The position numbers and the translations under genes were made by a program. Source: Chelonoidis abingdonii (lineage: Eukaryota; Chordata; Testudines; Testudinidae). Taken from it: a stretch of 64,000 nucleotides of DNA. The number at the start of each line of letters is the position of its first letter. Within the stretch, counting starts at the first letter, position 1. Under the pieces are notes generated by a model. The model saw nothing but the letters and a program-made list of their open reading frames with translations. It was not told the origin of the DNA and did not search any database. The DNA is taken from NCBI RefSeq assembly GCF_003597395.2, contig NC_133770.1, positions 9,290,847 to 9,354,846 on the forward strand, given 5' to 3'. This document shows positions 33,758-44,207 of the stretch, piece after piece.

Positions 33758-34212
33758 NNNNNNNNNNNNNNNNNNNNNNNNNNNNNNNNNNNNNNNNNNN
33801 NNNNNNNNNNNNNNNNNNNNNNNNNNNNNNNNNNNNNNNNNNNNNNNNNNNNNNNNNNNNNNNNNNNNNNNNNNNNNNNNNNNNNNNNNNNNNNNNNNNN
33901 NNNNNNNNNNNNNNNNNNNNNNNNNNNNNNNNNNNNNNNNNNNNNNNNNNNNNNNNNNNNNNNNNNNNNNNNNNNNNNNNNNNNNNNNNNNNNNNNNNNN
34001 NNNNNNNNNNNNNNNNNNNNNNNNNNNNNNNNNNNNNNNNNNNNNNNNNNNNNNNNNNNNNNNNNNNNNNNNNNNNNNNNNNNNNNNNNNNNNNNNNNNN
34101 NNNNNNNNNNNNNNNNNNNNNNNNNNNNNNNNNNNNNNNNNNNNNNNNNNNNNNNNNNNNNNNNNNNNNNNNNNNNNNNNNNNNNNNNNNNNNNNNNNNN
34201 NNNNNNNNNNNN
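33758..34212. other. Assembly gap (455 N)
   Basis: This is an undetermined run inside IBA57 intron 1. CR1 lies to the left and a Penelope-like coding fragment to the right, so the missing DNA probably holds the rest of that inserted element. Reading frames drawn across it have no meaning. Confidence 0.99.
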
Positions 34213-34320
34213 ATTGCCATTCCTAATATCTGATTTGTGTCCATTTATCCTTTTCCGTAGAGACTGTCCAGTTTGGCCGATGTACATAGCAGAGGGGCAT
34301 TGCTGGCATATGATGGTGTA
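34213..34320 (-). mobile_element. Penelope-like element fragment with GIY-YIG nuclease motif
   Basis: On the - strand, an uninterrupted 36-codon frame carries a CxxC pair (CQQC) followed by MYIGQTGQSLRKRINGH and then KSDIRN. This fits the zinc-binding pair plus GIY-YIG endonuclease start (Y-I-G-x-T-x3-L-x-x-R-x3-H) that lies after the reverse transcriptase in Penelope-like retroelements. Those elements use it to nick target DNA. Only the N-terminal part of the domain is visible; the remainder enters the gap. The CR1 sequence resumes at about 34321, so this element sits inside the CR1. Confidence 0.75.
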
Positions 34321-34695
34321 GAATTGGGTTTGTTTAGTATGGAAAAGAGAAGAGGGAACATGATAGCAGTTTTCAGATATCTAAAAGGGTGTCATAAGGA
34401 GGAGAAAGAAAACTTGTTCATCTTAGCCTCTAAGGATAGAACAAGAAGCAATGGGCTTGCAGCAAGGGAGTTTAGGTTGGACATTAGGAAAAAGTTCCTA
34501 ATTGTCAGGGTGGTTAAACACTGGACTAAATTGCTTAGGGAGGTTGCGGAATCTCCATCTCTGGAAATATTTAAGAGTAGATTAGATAAATGTCTATCAG
34601 GGATGGTCTAGACAGCATTTGGTCCTGCCATGAGGATAGGTGACTGGACTTGATGACCTCTTGAGGTCCCTTCCAGTACTAGAATCTAGGAATCT
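34321..34695 (+). mobile_element. CR1 LINE 3' end, right of gap
   Basis: It resumes with 'ttgtttagtatggaaaagag' and proceeds through 'agggagtttaggttggacat', 'taggaaaaagttcctaattg', 'gtctagacagcatttggtcc' and the tail 'gacttgatgacctcttgagg'. It is the same copy as 33340-33757, split by the Penelope-like insert and the gap. Confidence 0.88.
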
Positions 34696-34933
34696 TGCTC
34701 ATTTGGGGCCTTCTTAAATTATTTGGTGTGAATTTTTTAAAAAGGTAACTTAAGTCATGAGCCCATTGCAAATTAAAGCAACCTTACAATAGTAAACTAG
34801 TATGCCATGGAGGGAGAGATTCCTTTGTTTCATGTTTACAATGGTGGTTTATTATGAATAACTGTTGGGGAAAAAATCCTGTTGAAAAATGGTGGGGGCC
34901 TTTTAATGTCAACCAGGCATAACTTATGTTACA

Positions 34934-35051
34934 GGGCCTGATCTTCCCTTTGTCCACAGTCAACTTTATACATCAGTGATGCTGAAATCCATGGGACCAC
35001 TTACAGTATGTAAAGTCAAGCGCATGTGTAAGTCTTTGCAGGATCAGGGCC
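34934..35051. repeat. Palindromic hairpin repeat
   Basis: GGGCCTGATC at the left end pairs with GGATCAGGGCC at the right end, and 'cagtcaactttata' with 'agtatgtaaagtcaag' in between is loosely symmetric. It is a clear example of the GGCCTGATCCTGCAAAG-type reptile hairpin. Confidence 0.6.
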
Positions 35052-35095
35052 ATATCAATCCTACAATGTGCATTAGTTTAGCTTTTCTTGTTCAT

Positions 35096-35120
35096 AAAAA
35101 AAAAAAAAAAAAAAAAAAAA
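35096..35120 (+). repeat. Poly(A) run, 25 bases
   Basis: An uninterrupted A25 in IBA57 intron 1. Length may be an assembly or sequencing variable. Confidence 0.9.
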
Positions 35121-35639
35121 GTGGCTGAAAGATTTCATCCTTCTCCACTTAAATTAATTTATATTGTTTTGTTCTCCCTTCACTTCTGTTCTTCAGAGGT
35201 AATTCCCGTCCTTACTATTTAAGAATTTTTGTGTATTTCCCATTTCACAGACAATAATCCCCCAAGATGTTTCATGCAGTTGATCATAGTTAAATGTCTT
35301 TTTTTTAAATCTGTAAATAGTGCCAGCACAACGGACTCTTGATTGCTGATTGGAGTCTGCAGGCATTATCACAATGTAAATAAGTAATAATAAGGTGCCC
35401 ATTTCTAATGTATCCCTCACTGTAGTACTGAAGCACCAACTCTAAGAATGTGCTATGATGATATATGAACATACTGGCTTTGATTTTTCCACTGCCTTAT
35501 GCAGTCATTTACATCTGTGCAAACTTGGTTTAAACTGCTACTAAAGTAGAATGGCAACATTTCACAGTTCCTTTACATAATTGTAAGCAGTGACAAATGG
35601 GGCCTTGGATATTCTCAGCTCAGTTACTATTAATTGACA
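35121..35639. other. IBA57 intron 1, no feature
   Basis: AT-rich intron sequence with no recognised repeat or exon. Confidence 0.4.
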
Positions 35640-35745
35640 TTTATATTGTGGTAGTGCATAAAAGGCATAGAGAGGTCAGCCCCCATTGTGCTAGGCACTG
35701 TACAAAAATACACAGTTGCTGCCCATAACAAGTGGATGATGTGAA
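35640..35745. mobile_element. L2-like LINE 3' relic
   Basis: 'cccccattgtgctaggcact' and 'gtacaaaaatacacagttgc' are the same family as 3955 and 10983. Confidence 0.4.
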
Positions 35746-35915
35746 CAAGAAGGCCAGGGTAGGGGAACCAGGATAACTAACATAATAGAATTTGTGCAAT
35801 TCTTAGCTATTCAGAAGTAGTGATCACAGGCTTCATCTTCCTACGTGTTTTCAGATTACAGTTTAATCTATGCATTATGGAAGACATAAGTTTTGAGGAG
35901 GGACTTCAAGGAGAG

Positions 35916-36845
35916 CAGTGGTAGATTTAGAGTTAGTGGGGCCCTGTGCGCAGGTTCACTTTTGGGGCCACCCTCCTGGGGACCCAGACAAGAAAAAGAA
36001 TGTTCTCTCTTATCTCCCTACCCCCCGTTTTTCATTCTTTTTTTTTCATCCTCCTCCTATATTATAAGTAATAGGTAGTAAATGAAAATAAAGTGAGGTG
36101 CCTTGACTGGGGTTGCGGTGCAGTAGGATGTGGGGGGGTCGAGTTTAGGTGCTGGGTGCAGGCTCTGGTCTGGGGAAGGGGGTTCATGTGTGGGAGGGAT
36201 CAGGGGGGCGGCATTTATCTTGGGCAGTGCGGCTCCCAAAGCGACTGGCACACCCCTATGGCAGCGGCTGCTAGGCAGGGGGGATCAAGGGATCTCTGCA
36301 CACCACTGCCCGCAGGCACCACCCCCACAGCTCCCACTGGCCGCAGTTCCCAGCCAATGGGAGCTGCGGAGTCGGCGCTCAGGGCGGGAGCAATGCGCAG
36401 AGACATCTCCTCTCCCTCTCGCCCCAGGGGCCACAGGGACATGCCGGCCACTTCCAGAAGTGGCATGGCATGGAGGGAGGGCGGCAGCATAGGTGGGGAG
36501 CTGTCATAGCCTTGTTGCACTGCTGCTGGCACGTCTCTGCGTGCCCCTTGGGGAGAAGGGGGCAGCAAGTCTCCATGTGCTGCCTGGGACAGGAGCAGCA
36601 CGTGGAGCCGCCTTTCCCCCCCACCAGGGGCACACACAGATGTCCCAGCAGCCAAATGCTGCTGGGAGCGGCGTGGGGCCACTGGCCACGGAATACAGGC
36701 AGCCTGCCTTCCTGAGCCCTGCTGCACTACTGGCCGGAACTCAGGGGCAGGTTGCCAGGTGAGATTTGTCCTGCATTTTGGAGGCCCCCTGTCATTGGGG
36801 ACCCCGTGCCACTGCACTGTTTGTTTCATGGTAAATCTGCCTCTG
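35916..36845 (+). mobile_element. 930-bp GC-rich non-autonomous hAT element
   Basis: It begins CAGTGGTAGATTTAG and ends GTAAATCTGCCTCTG (inverted). The flanks AAGGAGAG (35908-35915) and AAGGAGGG (36846-36853) match at 7 of 8 bases. The interior has 'gggtgcaggctctggtctgg' and 'agctcccactggccgcagtt', resembling the filler of the 8026 element, so the two families share internal DNA. It lies in IBA57 intron 1. Open frames of up to 204 codons here are compositional. Confidence 0.8.
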
Positions 36846-37292
36846 AAGGAGGGTAAGATGATTGCTTACTGGGACTGGGAGTCTTTTCCTGCTCATTGAA
36901 CGGGGTCAGGCATGGGTGAAAACACATTTGTCAGAGCAGTGGACAATTGGGTGCTCACAACTGGCATCACTGAGAATGAAGGCAGGAGTTGACCTTCTAA
37001 TAATAGAATAACTTGGATAGGTTTAGTGGGACTTGGGGAATCTAAGTGTAGATTTCCATTCCTATATAATTTTACAATTTTGTTTGATTTCTTTGTTTTG
37101 TTTGTTTTAACAGAAAAAAGTATGGTGCAAACATTTCATAGTTGTCCAAAAGCTTGAGCACTGCCCATATCAGCACTAGTAGCACTCAGTAAATTCTGCA
37201 TATCATTGGACTTGGCTCAGGATTAAGGTAAAAGGCTCTGGTGAAACTACTACTTCTGTTTCTTTTCATGTTGTTATGTGTTACTTTTTCAG

Positions 37293-37639
37293 GCTTCATG
37301 AAAGTCAAGAAGAGGAACCAAATATCCTGCTGGAGTGTGACTACTCAGTGCTGGATTCTGTTCAAAAGCATTTGAAATTGTACAAGATCCGGAGGAAAGT
37401 AAACATAGCCCCCTGCCTCGATCTCTCTTTGTGGGCAGTTATCCCAGAGGAACAGTCTGGAGATGTTTTCAGTACCCTTGATAAATGTGCAGACAAAACT
37501 TTGGTTTTAACTCCTGATCCCAGAGTAGAAGTCATGGGTTGGAGATTGATTACAAACAAAGAGGAAAATCCACTAGAAATTGTCCCTGGAAGTCATATAG
37601 GAAATATTAGCGATTATCATAGGCACAGGTACAAACAAG
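37293..37639 (+). CDS. IBA57: IBA57, coding exon 2 of 3 (residues 116-231)
   Basis: The acceptor is TTACTTTTTCAG|GCTTCATG and the donor is AAACAAG|GTAAAG, phase 1. The exon encodes the middle of the GcvT/YgfZ fold: LLECDYSVLDSVQKHLKLYK with IRRKVNI, then LSLWAVIPEE, DPRVEVMGWRLIT and DYHRHRYKQ. All line up with human IBA57 in the same order. The 347-nt length keeps the frame with exons 1 and 3. The open frame starts 17 bases before the acceptor and ends beyond the donor, so the splice sites, not the frame ends, define the exon. No stop or frameshift is present. Confidence 0.93.
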
Positions 37640-38013
37640 GTAAAGCTGATTTAAGTTTTATACACTAGTGAATTAGGAAAATGAGGGAGATGTATGTTAC
37701 TGTGAGAACTCCATACTCAAGAACTAATGCAAGACACTAGAAGTTAAATGCTAGGTATTGGATGTCTGAATGTGTTTGCTGACTTGGTAATAAATACGGC
37801 TCTTGTTTTAATACTTTTGGACTAAATTTGATTTAGTAACTATAACTATATTTTGACTACAGTATCCAGCTGCTGGGGTTTTTAAATAAATGTATGGATG
37901 TGGGCATGCCTATAGGATTACTGGTTTCCATATGGTCAGACATTTTTGTTGTTTGAGTCATTTTGATTATTTTTGGAATATTAACTGTGCTTGCTTGCTT
38001 GTTTGCCTGTTGC

Positions 38014-38030
38014 GGGGGGGGGGGGGGGGG
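38014..38030 (+). repeat. Poly(G) run, 17 bases
   Basis: A G17 homopolymer in IBA57 intron 2, next to AGGGAAGAGA. Such runs are prone to length error and could fold as a G-quadruplex. Confidence 0.85.
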
Positions 38031-38369
38031 AGGGAAGAGAACTTGGCCTGTTTAGTAAAAATGTATGACTGGATTCATAAAGAAATTTACGATCAAAGCC
38101 ATGTATTTGCTTTGAGTTGGTAACTAAGATACTGCAATCTCATGTGGGTGGGTTCACCATTATGCCCATGCAGAGCCCTGTTAACTTCCGTGGGACTCCA
38201 GCCAGACATCAGATGAAATGAATCACTGGACAGGAAGTTGCATTTAATGTGGGCAAAGGAAGAAAAGTGGTATATATTCTTGGTGCTTCAAAGGGTCTAA
38301 TTTCTCAAAGCTGAGGAAAATTACAAATGAAGTTGATGGGGAGGGAAAATTTAGACAGAAAAATATGAA

Positions 38370-40345
38370 TGAAGATTGGGAGTTCTTTAAGAAGAGTTTA
38401 TTAGATGGCCAAAAAGCCACAATTCCACAATCAAGAGAGAGGACTTTGGATAAAAGCCTATCCTGGTTCAGTGGCAGAGCAAAGACAGTAATTATAAATA
38501 AAAAAGCAACATATAACCAAAGGAAAAAGGAGGAATAGATAACTTCTAATTTATATTTATTAATATGAAGTGCAGATAATAAGGAGAGTTAAAGTCATCA
38601 GGGAAGAATCTGTGGCTGGCAGGAGATTTTACTTAAAATCAAATACATTAGGAACAAAAGAAATCCAAGAAATGGTATAGGCTCATAACTCGATGGAGAT
38701 GGTAAAATTATTAATAATGATGCAGAAAAGGCAGAAATGTTCAATAGATATTTTTCTCCATATTTGAAAAGAAGCAGAATGATGTACTTGCATCATATAT
38801 GTCTGATGAAGTACTTTCCATTCTATTAGTAACTAAGGAGGATGTTAAACATCATCCACTAGGTATTAACGGGCCTGGATAACTTGAACTCAAGGGTCCT
38901 AAAATAGTTGGGTGAGGAGCTCTCTGCCCACTGATGTTAATTTTTAATTAATCTTCGAATGCCAGAGAAATTTCAGAAGACTGGGAGAGTGCTGATGTTG
39001 TGCCAGTATTCGAAAAAGGCAAGCAAGATGATCTGAGTAACTATAGGCTGGTTAGCCTGAGAAATCCTAGGCAAATGAATGGAAAATCTGAAATGGGATT
39101 CAACTGATAAAGAATGAAAGGATAGGAATATAATTAATGCCAGTCAATGTGGTTTTATGAAAAATAGGTCTCGTCAAACAAACCTGATATCATTCTTTGA
39201 TGAGATTACAAGTGTGGTTGATTTTTGTAAGGTAATTGACTTAGTAATGCGTGCTATTCTGATTTAGAAAAGTGAGCAGTATAGAATGTCAGCAAAGCAA
39301 TAATTTAAATGGCTTAAGACCTGGCAAACGGACAGATTTCTAAGTATTTGTCACGGGGAAATCAGCACTAAATAGGTTTGGTCCTAGTGGAATTCGTGCT
39401 CGGTCCAATGTTATTCAACACTTTATCAATGATCTCGAAGTAAATATAAAATCGCTGTGGCCGACACAAGGATTGACAGAGATAAATAATAATGAGGACA
39501 GGGCAGTCATACAGACTGGATCTGGAGCACTTGGTAAGCTTGGCACATTCAAACAAAATGCATTTTAAAACAGCCAAATGCAAAGCCAGACATCGAGAAG
39601 CAGGGAATGTAGGCCATACTTCCAAAACGGGGGACTGTATCTTGGAAAGCAATGACTCTAGGGGTCATAGTACACAAGCAAGTAAAATATAAGCTCCCAG
39701 TATGACACTAGCAAAAGGGCTAATGTAATCCTTGGATATAAGGGAGACTAGTGAGTGAGCAGGAATGGGGAGGTGATTTTGCCTCTGTATCTGGCATTGG
39801 TGAGACCAGCTCGGGAATACTGTTTTCCACATATTTAAAAAGATTTTGAAAAACGAGGGAGGCTGTGTAAAAGAGCTACAAACATGATTTGAGAGTGGAG
39901 AAAAATCTCTTCTAGCAAGAGACTTAGACCTCAGTCTGTTTAGTTTATCGAAAAGACGATGGAGAGGTGACAGGATTAGTGTATAAGCACCTTTACGGGG
40001 AGGAAATGCCAGGTACCAATGGGCTCTGTAACCTAGTGGAGAAAGGCATAATGTGAACTAATGGCTGGAAGCTGGAGCCAGACAAATTCAAACTGAAGAT
40101 AAGGCACAAACTTAATAGTGAGGGAGGGTGGTTAACCACTGGAACAAACTACCAAGGAAAGTGCTGGATTCTCCAGCTCTTGCTGTTTTCATATCAAGAC
40201 TGGATGCCTCTCTGGAAGATGCACATTAGCCAAACATAAGTTATTGGAAGCAATACAGGGGTAACTGGGTGAAATTTAATAGCCTGTGATATACAGGAGG
40301 TCAGACTAGATGATCTAATCCCCCGCTTTTGGCCTTAAACTTTGT
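38370..40345 (+). mobile_element. Old, nearly full ORF2-length CR1 LINE relic
   Basis: It lies in the forward orientation within IBA57 intron 2. Degraded ORF2 landmarks appear in order: 'gaagactgggagagtgctga', 'gatctgagtaactataggct' (RT domain start), 'catctttgatgagattac'-like text near 39190, 'cactttatcaatgatctcga' (RT core), 'tctaggggtcatagtacaca', and the 3' 'ggaggtcagactagatgatc'. Many frameshifts and stops mean it is dead. It is much more diverged than the 33340 copy. Confidence 0.8.
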
Positions 40346-41211
40346 AGGGTCTGCCCTTCCAGAGCAGATTGCAGGACAGGATCAGAGCCTATCTTAGTTA
40401 AACCACAGTTCTAGGTTTAAAAAATAAAGAACAGGACTTACGGCCTAATTTTCGTAGATATTGAGTACCTGAAGCTCCCACTGAAAATCAGTCTCCTATT
40501 GGGTAATAATAGGAAGTACTTCAGTTAAACTATATTTTTACCTTAAGTATTTAATATATTAGAGTCTGAGCTCCTATAGTACAATGAATTTATGGTCATA
40601 ATGCAGATGGGTGCATAGTTTTTAACGGATCCACACCGAGTATTTCCTTCAATAATCCTTCATCAGAAATTATAGTCAAAAGGAGAAAATAGTTAACAAC
40701 AGCTTTACGGAAACGTTAAGTGGATGTTTTTTATTTCTCTGTATGCCCTGACTTTTAAGATAACAAATATAATTGGGCTGATTGCTGAAGAGTTATTTTC
40801 ATTTGACCATCCTATGTTTGTTACATAGCTTATGACCGAAAATAACTCTTTGTTGACCCTAAAGGATATGGCCCTTTGTATTAAATGTATATAGGTTCAT
40901 TTGGGTCCAGTCCTGCCTGGTTTTGACTGCCCTCCCTTTCAATAGTGTGCTCGTGAATGCTCAAAATGTCAGTTGATCAGGCTCTAATACAGCTTTTTGG
41001 TTCACCTTTTAAATCAGCCTTTGCTAGCCCTGCTCAGTTATGACTAGTGGTTTCAACTTGGGTCTCCAACCAACACATTGAAAAACCATTAACTTCAAAC
41101 TATTTCTTTTTTTTTTTAATTACAGTTTGCAGAGAACAAGATAGATGCTAAAAGTGCTATGTCTTGTGAGAGCCTGACAAAACTTACCAGTTACTTTTAT
41201 TTTCCCCCCAG
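40346..41211. other. End of IBA57 intron 2
   Basis: AT-rich intron sequence with a T-rich run at about 41107-41119 and the pyrimidine tract 'tttattttccccccag' before exon 3. No other feature. Confidence 0.5.
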
Positions 41212-41606
41212 GAATAGCTGAAGGCGTAAAAGACATCCCTCCAGGAGTAGCCTTACCACTGGAATCCAACCTGGCCTACATGAATGGAATCAGTTTTACC
41301 AAAGGCTGTTATATCGGACAGGAGTTAACAGCTAGGACCCACCACACGGGTGTCATCCGTAAACGCCTATTGCCAGTGCAGCTTTCAGCCCCTTTGCCAT
41401 TGGGAAGCATTCCCGAGGGTGCTGCGATCTTAACTGAATCGGGAAAGTCAGCTGGCAAGTACCGGGCTGGTGGAGATGAACTTGGCATAGCTTTGCTGCG
41501 ATTAGCTAACATAAATGAGCCACTTCATATCAATTTACCAGGTGACACTAGTGTGAACCTTACTGCAGCTATACCTAATTGGTGGCCAAAAACTGCTAAC
41601 AAATAA
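41212..41606 (+). CDS. IBA57: IBA57, coding exon 3 of 3 (residues 232-362)
   Basis: The acceptor is TTTTCCCCCCAG|GAATAG. The joined codon gives glycine 232, followed by [20 protein letters not shown]. The family signature follows: [16 protein letters not shown], that is K-G-C-Y-x-G-Q-E with Cys264, the conserved cysteine of the YgfZ/IBA57 family needed for its Fe-S role. [13 protein letters not shown] comes next, and the protein ends [11 protein letters not shown], close to the human C-terminus. The stop codon at 41604 overlaps AATAAA at 41602-41607; this is probably too close to act as the poly(A) signal. Confidence 0.95.
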
Positions 41607-43009
41607 ATGAGCAATCCTCTGCGGCATATCTGCCTTACTTAACAAACTTTGTCTGATAGGCTGGGAAGTTCATTCAATCTCTTACTCCCGTCCATCATAG
41701 TTTCCTTTTGTCTTTATCTTTTACTTGCAGCACTTGAGCAGGGTGTGATACAGAAGGGTCCTTGGGAGCTGGGCCAAAAGGCAAAAGGAACCTGATGCAT
41801 AAGCGAGTCACTGACAAAACAAGGGCTAAGTAGAGAAGCACATAGGAGAGCAGAGAAATATTCAGCAAAGTCTGTAAAGTTCACCATGTGGAGTTCCTGC
41901 TGCTTGCTTCCCCTTAAGGAAGAGGTGTATGGGGAGGGAGATTAAGGAGACTTGGCATGTACTGGGCAACTGGGCTCCATCCCTGAAGATCCTTGACCCA
42001 GCCACAGCATTCTTGTGGCCCACGCTCTCCCTCTGCGACCTGTACCGTACTTCCCTCTCTCAAAGAGAGTGAAGACAGGCCAATTATTGCTGGTTGTATC
42101 AGTCCCATGGGAATTCGCAAGGTAGAGAGCAGATCTCTATACTGATTTCCACTAGCTGGTTAGCTTACTCAAAGCCAAGGTCCCACAGCTATGCAGAGAC
42201 GGACTTCCAAGGAACCACAGAGGAGCCTGTCACAGAGACACTGCTCCCCAGCTGTGTGTCTGGGAGCTTTGCTGAGAGTTTTTGGTTTCCTCTCACGACA
42301 CAGTGGATGATCACATACAGCTTGAAGAGTCTCTTGGGGCAGAGGGAGGAGGCTTGGCATGGGTGAGAACTATTAAGCAGTCCAGTGGGGCCATTAAGGA
42401 ATCCAGCCCCTACTCTATGTGAGAGTGCCCTGTGTTTATTTGGGTGGTGCTGGATCTGGGCCCTGCTGAGTATTTAAGTCTGCCCTCCATTGGATGGATC
42501 AAAACTTGTTCTGAATATAGTGCTGCATATATTGAAATGCTCAAAAGGGGAGGTGGGAATAGGAATTTTATCACAGTATGTGTCAAATGTTTGTCAGGAT
42601 TATTTCTGTGGTATTGTAAAGCTTTTTAAAAGGTGTGTGCTGCCCATTTCTTTCAATAGCATGTGTTTTTGCTACACTGGCTAAAATGTTAACTGTGAAC
42701 GTTCTTTGCGTCAGGCTCTCTGCACTGCTCCTAAATTGCTGGCTGACTGAGAACTTTTTTTTGTCATTACTGTTAACTCTCTCTGAAGGAAGAGGAATGG
42801 ATTGTACTCTGCATTTGAAATAAGGATTTTGCTTTTAATACTTGACCACATGGGCGAGCAATGTATGCAGATACTGTAATATCAGTATGCACTCTACTGC
42901 TGCAAGGTCAGCAGAGGGAGCACAATGATCAGTAGTATACCCAGAGCTGCCCTGCCATGGCCAGGATACTAGTAATAAAAGCCTGATCGATGCACTGGTT
43001 TTGTGTCAG
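41607..43009. other. IBA57 3' flank
   Basis: Unique sequence with no open gene. It probably includes the IBA57 3' UTR, whose end is uncertain. Confidence 0.4.
42974..42979 (+). terminator. IBA57: Candidate poly(A) signal for IBA57
   Basis: AATAAA followed about 25 bases later by 'ggttttgtgtcagttt', a GT-rich element. It would give a 3' UTR of about 1.4 kb. AATAAA at 44998-45003 (with GT-rich sequence after it) is an alternative. Confidence 0.35.
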
Positions 43010-43019
43010 TTTAACTATT

Positions 43020-43585
43020 TCATGTCAGGGTGTGATATTTTACTGAAATAGCTACGCCAGTACAACCCCTAGTCTGCACACAATTATACTTGTAAATAGA
43101 TGCCTTCCCCATCCTTCATGGGAATAAACTATATTGATATGAACGACTTTACAGCAGTATAACTGGTTTAACTTTGTCGGCAAATGTTGAGATTTTGGCT
43201 GGCAGAAATCACAAATAAGTGTACGTATATGCTAGAAATGCTACAGCTGTGCCACTGTAGTTGTAGGCACTTGCTACAGTGACAAAAGGGGTTGTTCTAT
43301 GGCTGTAGTAAACACACTGGGGCCTAAGTTGGCTTAACTATGTTGCACAGGACATAAAATTTTTCACAGTGCTGAGTGACGTAGTTGAGCTGGCCTAACT
43401 TTGTAGTGTTGATGAGGCCTGAGTGTAGACATATGCAAAACTATGCTGCCAAAAGGAAAATTTTGCCAGTAAAACTTTCTAGTGTAGACCAGGCTTAAGT
43501 GTCTCCATGCTAACACTTTAAATTTACTAGGATAGTTAATAGGTAAAAGAGTACAACTTCGTGTGTAGACAAGCCTAAATAAAGG
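43020..43585. mobile_element. Probable DNA transposon relic
   Basis: 'gtgtagaccaggctta' (near 43483) and 'cgtgtgtagacaagcctaaa' at the right edge are ends typical of reptile DNA elements whose termini read GGGCTTGTCTACAC. The interior has repeated 'cagtataactggttt' and 'ggcctaactttg' blocks. The left end was not resolved, and more than one element may be involved. Confidence 0.4.
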
Positions 43586-43636
43586 TACTAAGAACACATA
43601 AATAAAATATTAGGACCATGTGCCTTGAGATTCTTT

Positions 43637-43656
43637 AAAAAAAAAAAAAAAAAAAA
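43637..43656 (+). repeat. Poly(A) run, 20 bases
   Basis: An uninterrupted A20, close to the right edge of the DNA element relic. Confidence 0.9.
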
Positions 43657-44106
43657 GCCAAAACCCGAGGCTATATGACTGTTCCCACATAATCTCTTCA
43701 AAGCCAATGAAGGGACATGTCCCCTCCCCAAGGTGAGATGTCCACTCATTCCCTGCCTACATCATTCTCAGCCCCATAGAGGGCTCCCTCTGAAGGATGG
43801 GGGACAGTGCCATAGATATGCTGGAGGGAGTAACAATCCTGCCTTCTATAAGAAAGTGCTGTACAGTGCCCTATGGATTTGAGGCCTGATTGCCACCCAC
43901 ACTCCATGTCCTGTTCTTCCCAGCTGTCTAACTCTAACTCTTTTGCCCTGAACTAGGCGGTTTCTTTCTTTCTTCACTACTGCCCCTGTCCTCCAACAGC
44001 TTCATGTAGCCCACAAATAAGGCCTTCTGGTTAGTCCCTGCTGCTGGCTCTTACTGGGGGTTTCTCTAGCCGCCTGACTTCCTGGGTGCTCAAATGTGCA
44101 TCCAAG

Positions 44107-44207
44107 TAAAGTGACCAGACAGCAGATGTGAAAAATCAGGACGGGGTGATGGTAATAGGAGCCTATACAAGAAAAAGACCCAAAAATCGGGACATCTGGT
44201 CACCCTA
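44107..44207 (-). mobile_element. Palindrome-ended MITE, reverse copy
   Basis: The ends 'taaagtgaccagaca' and 'gacatctggtcacccta' are inverted repeats of the TAGGGTGACCAGATGTCC type, with TA at both outer edges. The interior 'gaaaaagacccaaaaatcgg' is shared with the copy at 60624-60740. TA flanks suggest a Tc1/mariner-type source. Confidence 0.65.

Noticed and set aside
33462..34287. Open frames across the N run (172-260 codons)
   Set aside because: Undetermined bases cannot create a reading frame. The real content is CR1 on one side and a Penelope-like fragment on the other.
36093..36829. Frames of up to 204 codons in IBA57 intron 1
   Set aside because: They lie within the 35916-36845 hAT element and reflect its GC-rich interior.
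41602..41607. AATAAA overlapping the IBA57 stop codon as poly(A) signal
   Set aside because: It would leave almost no 3' UTR and lacks a clear GT-rich element close by. Later signals are more plausible.
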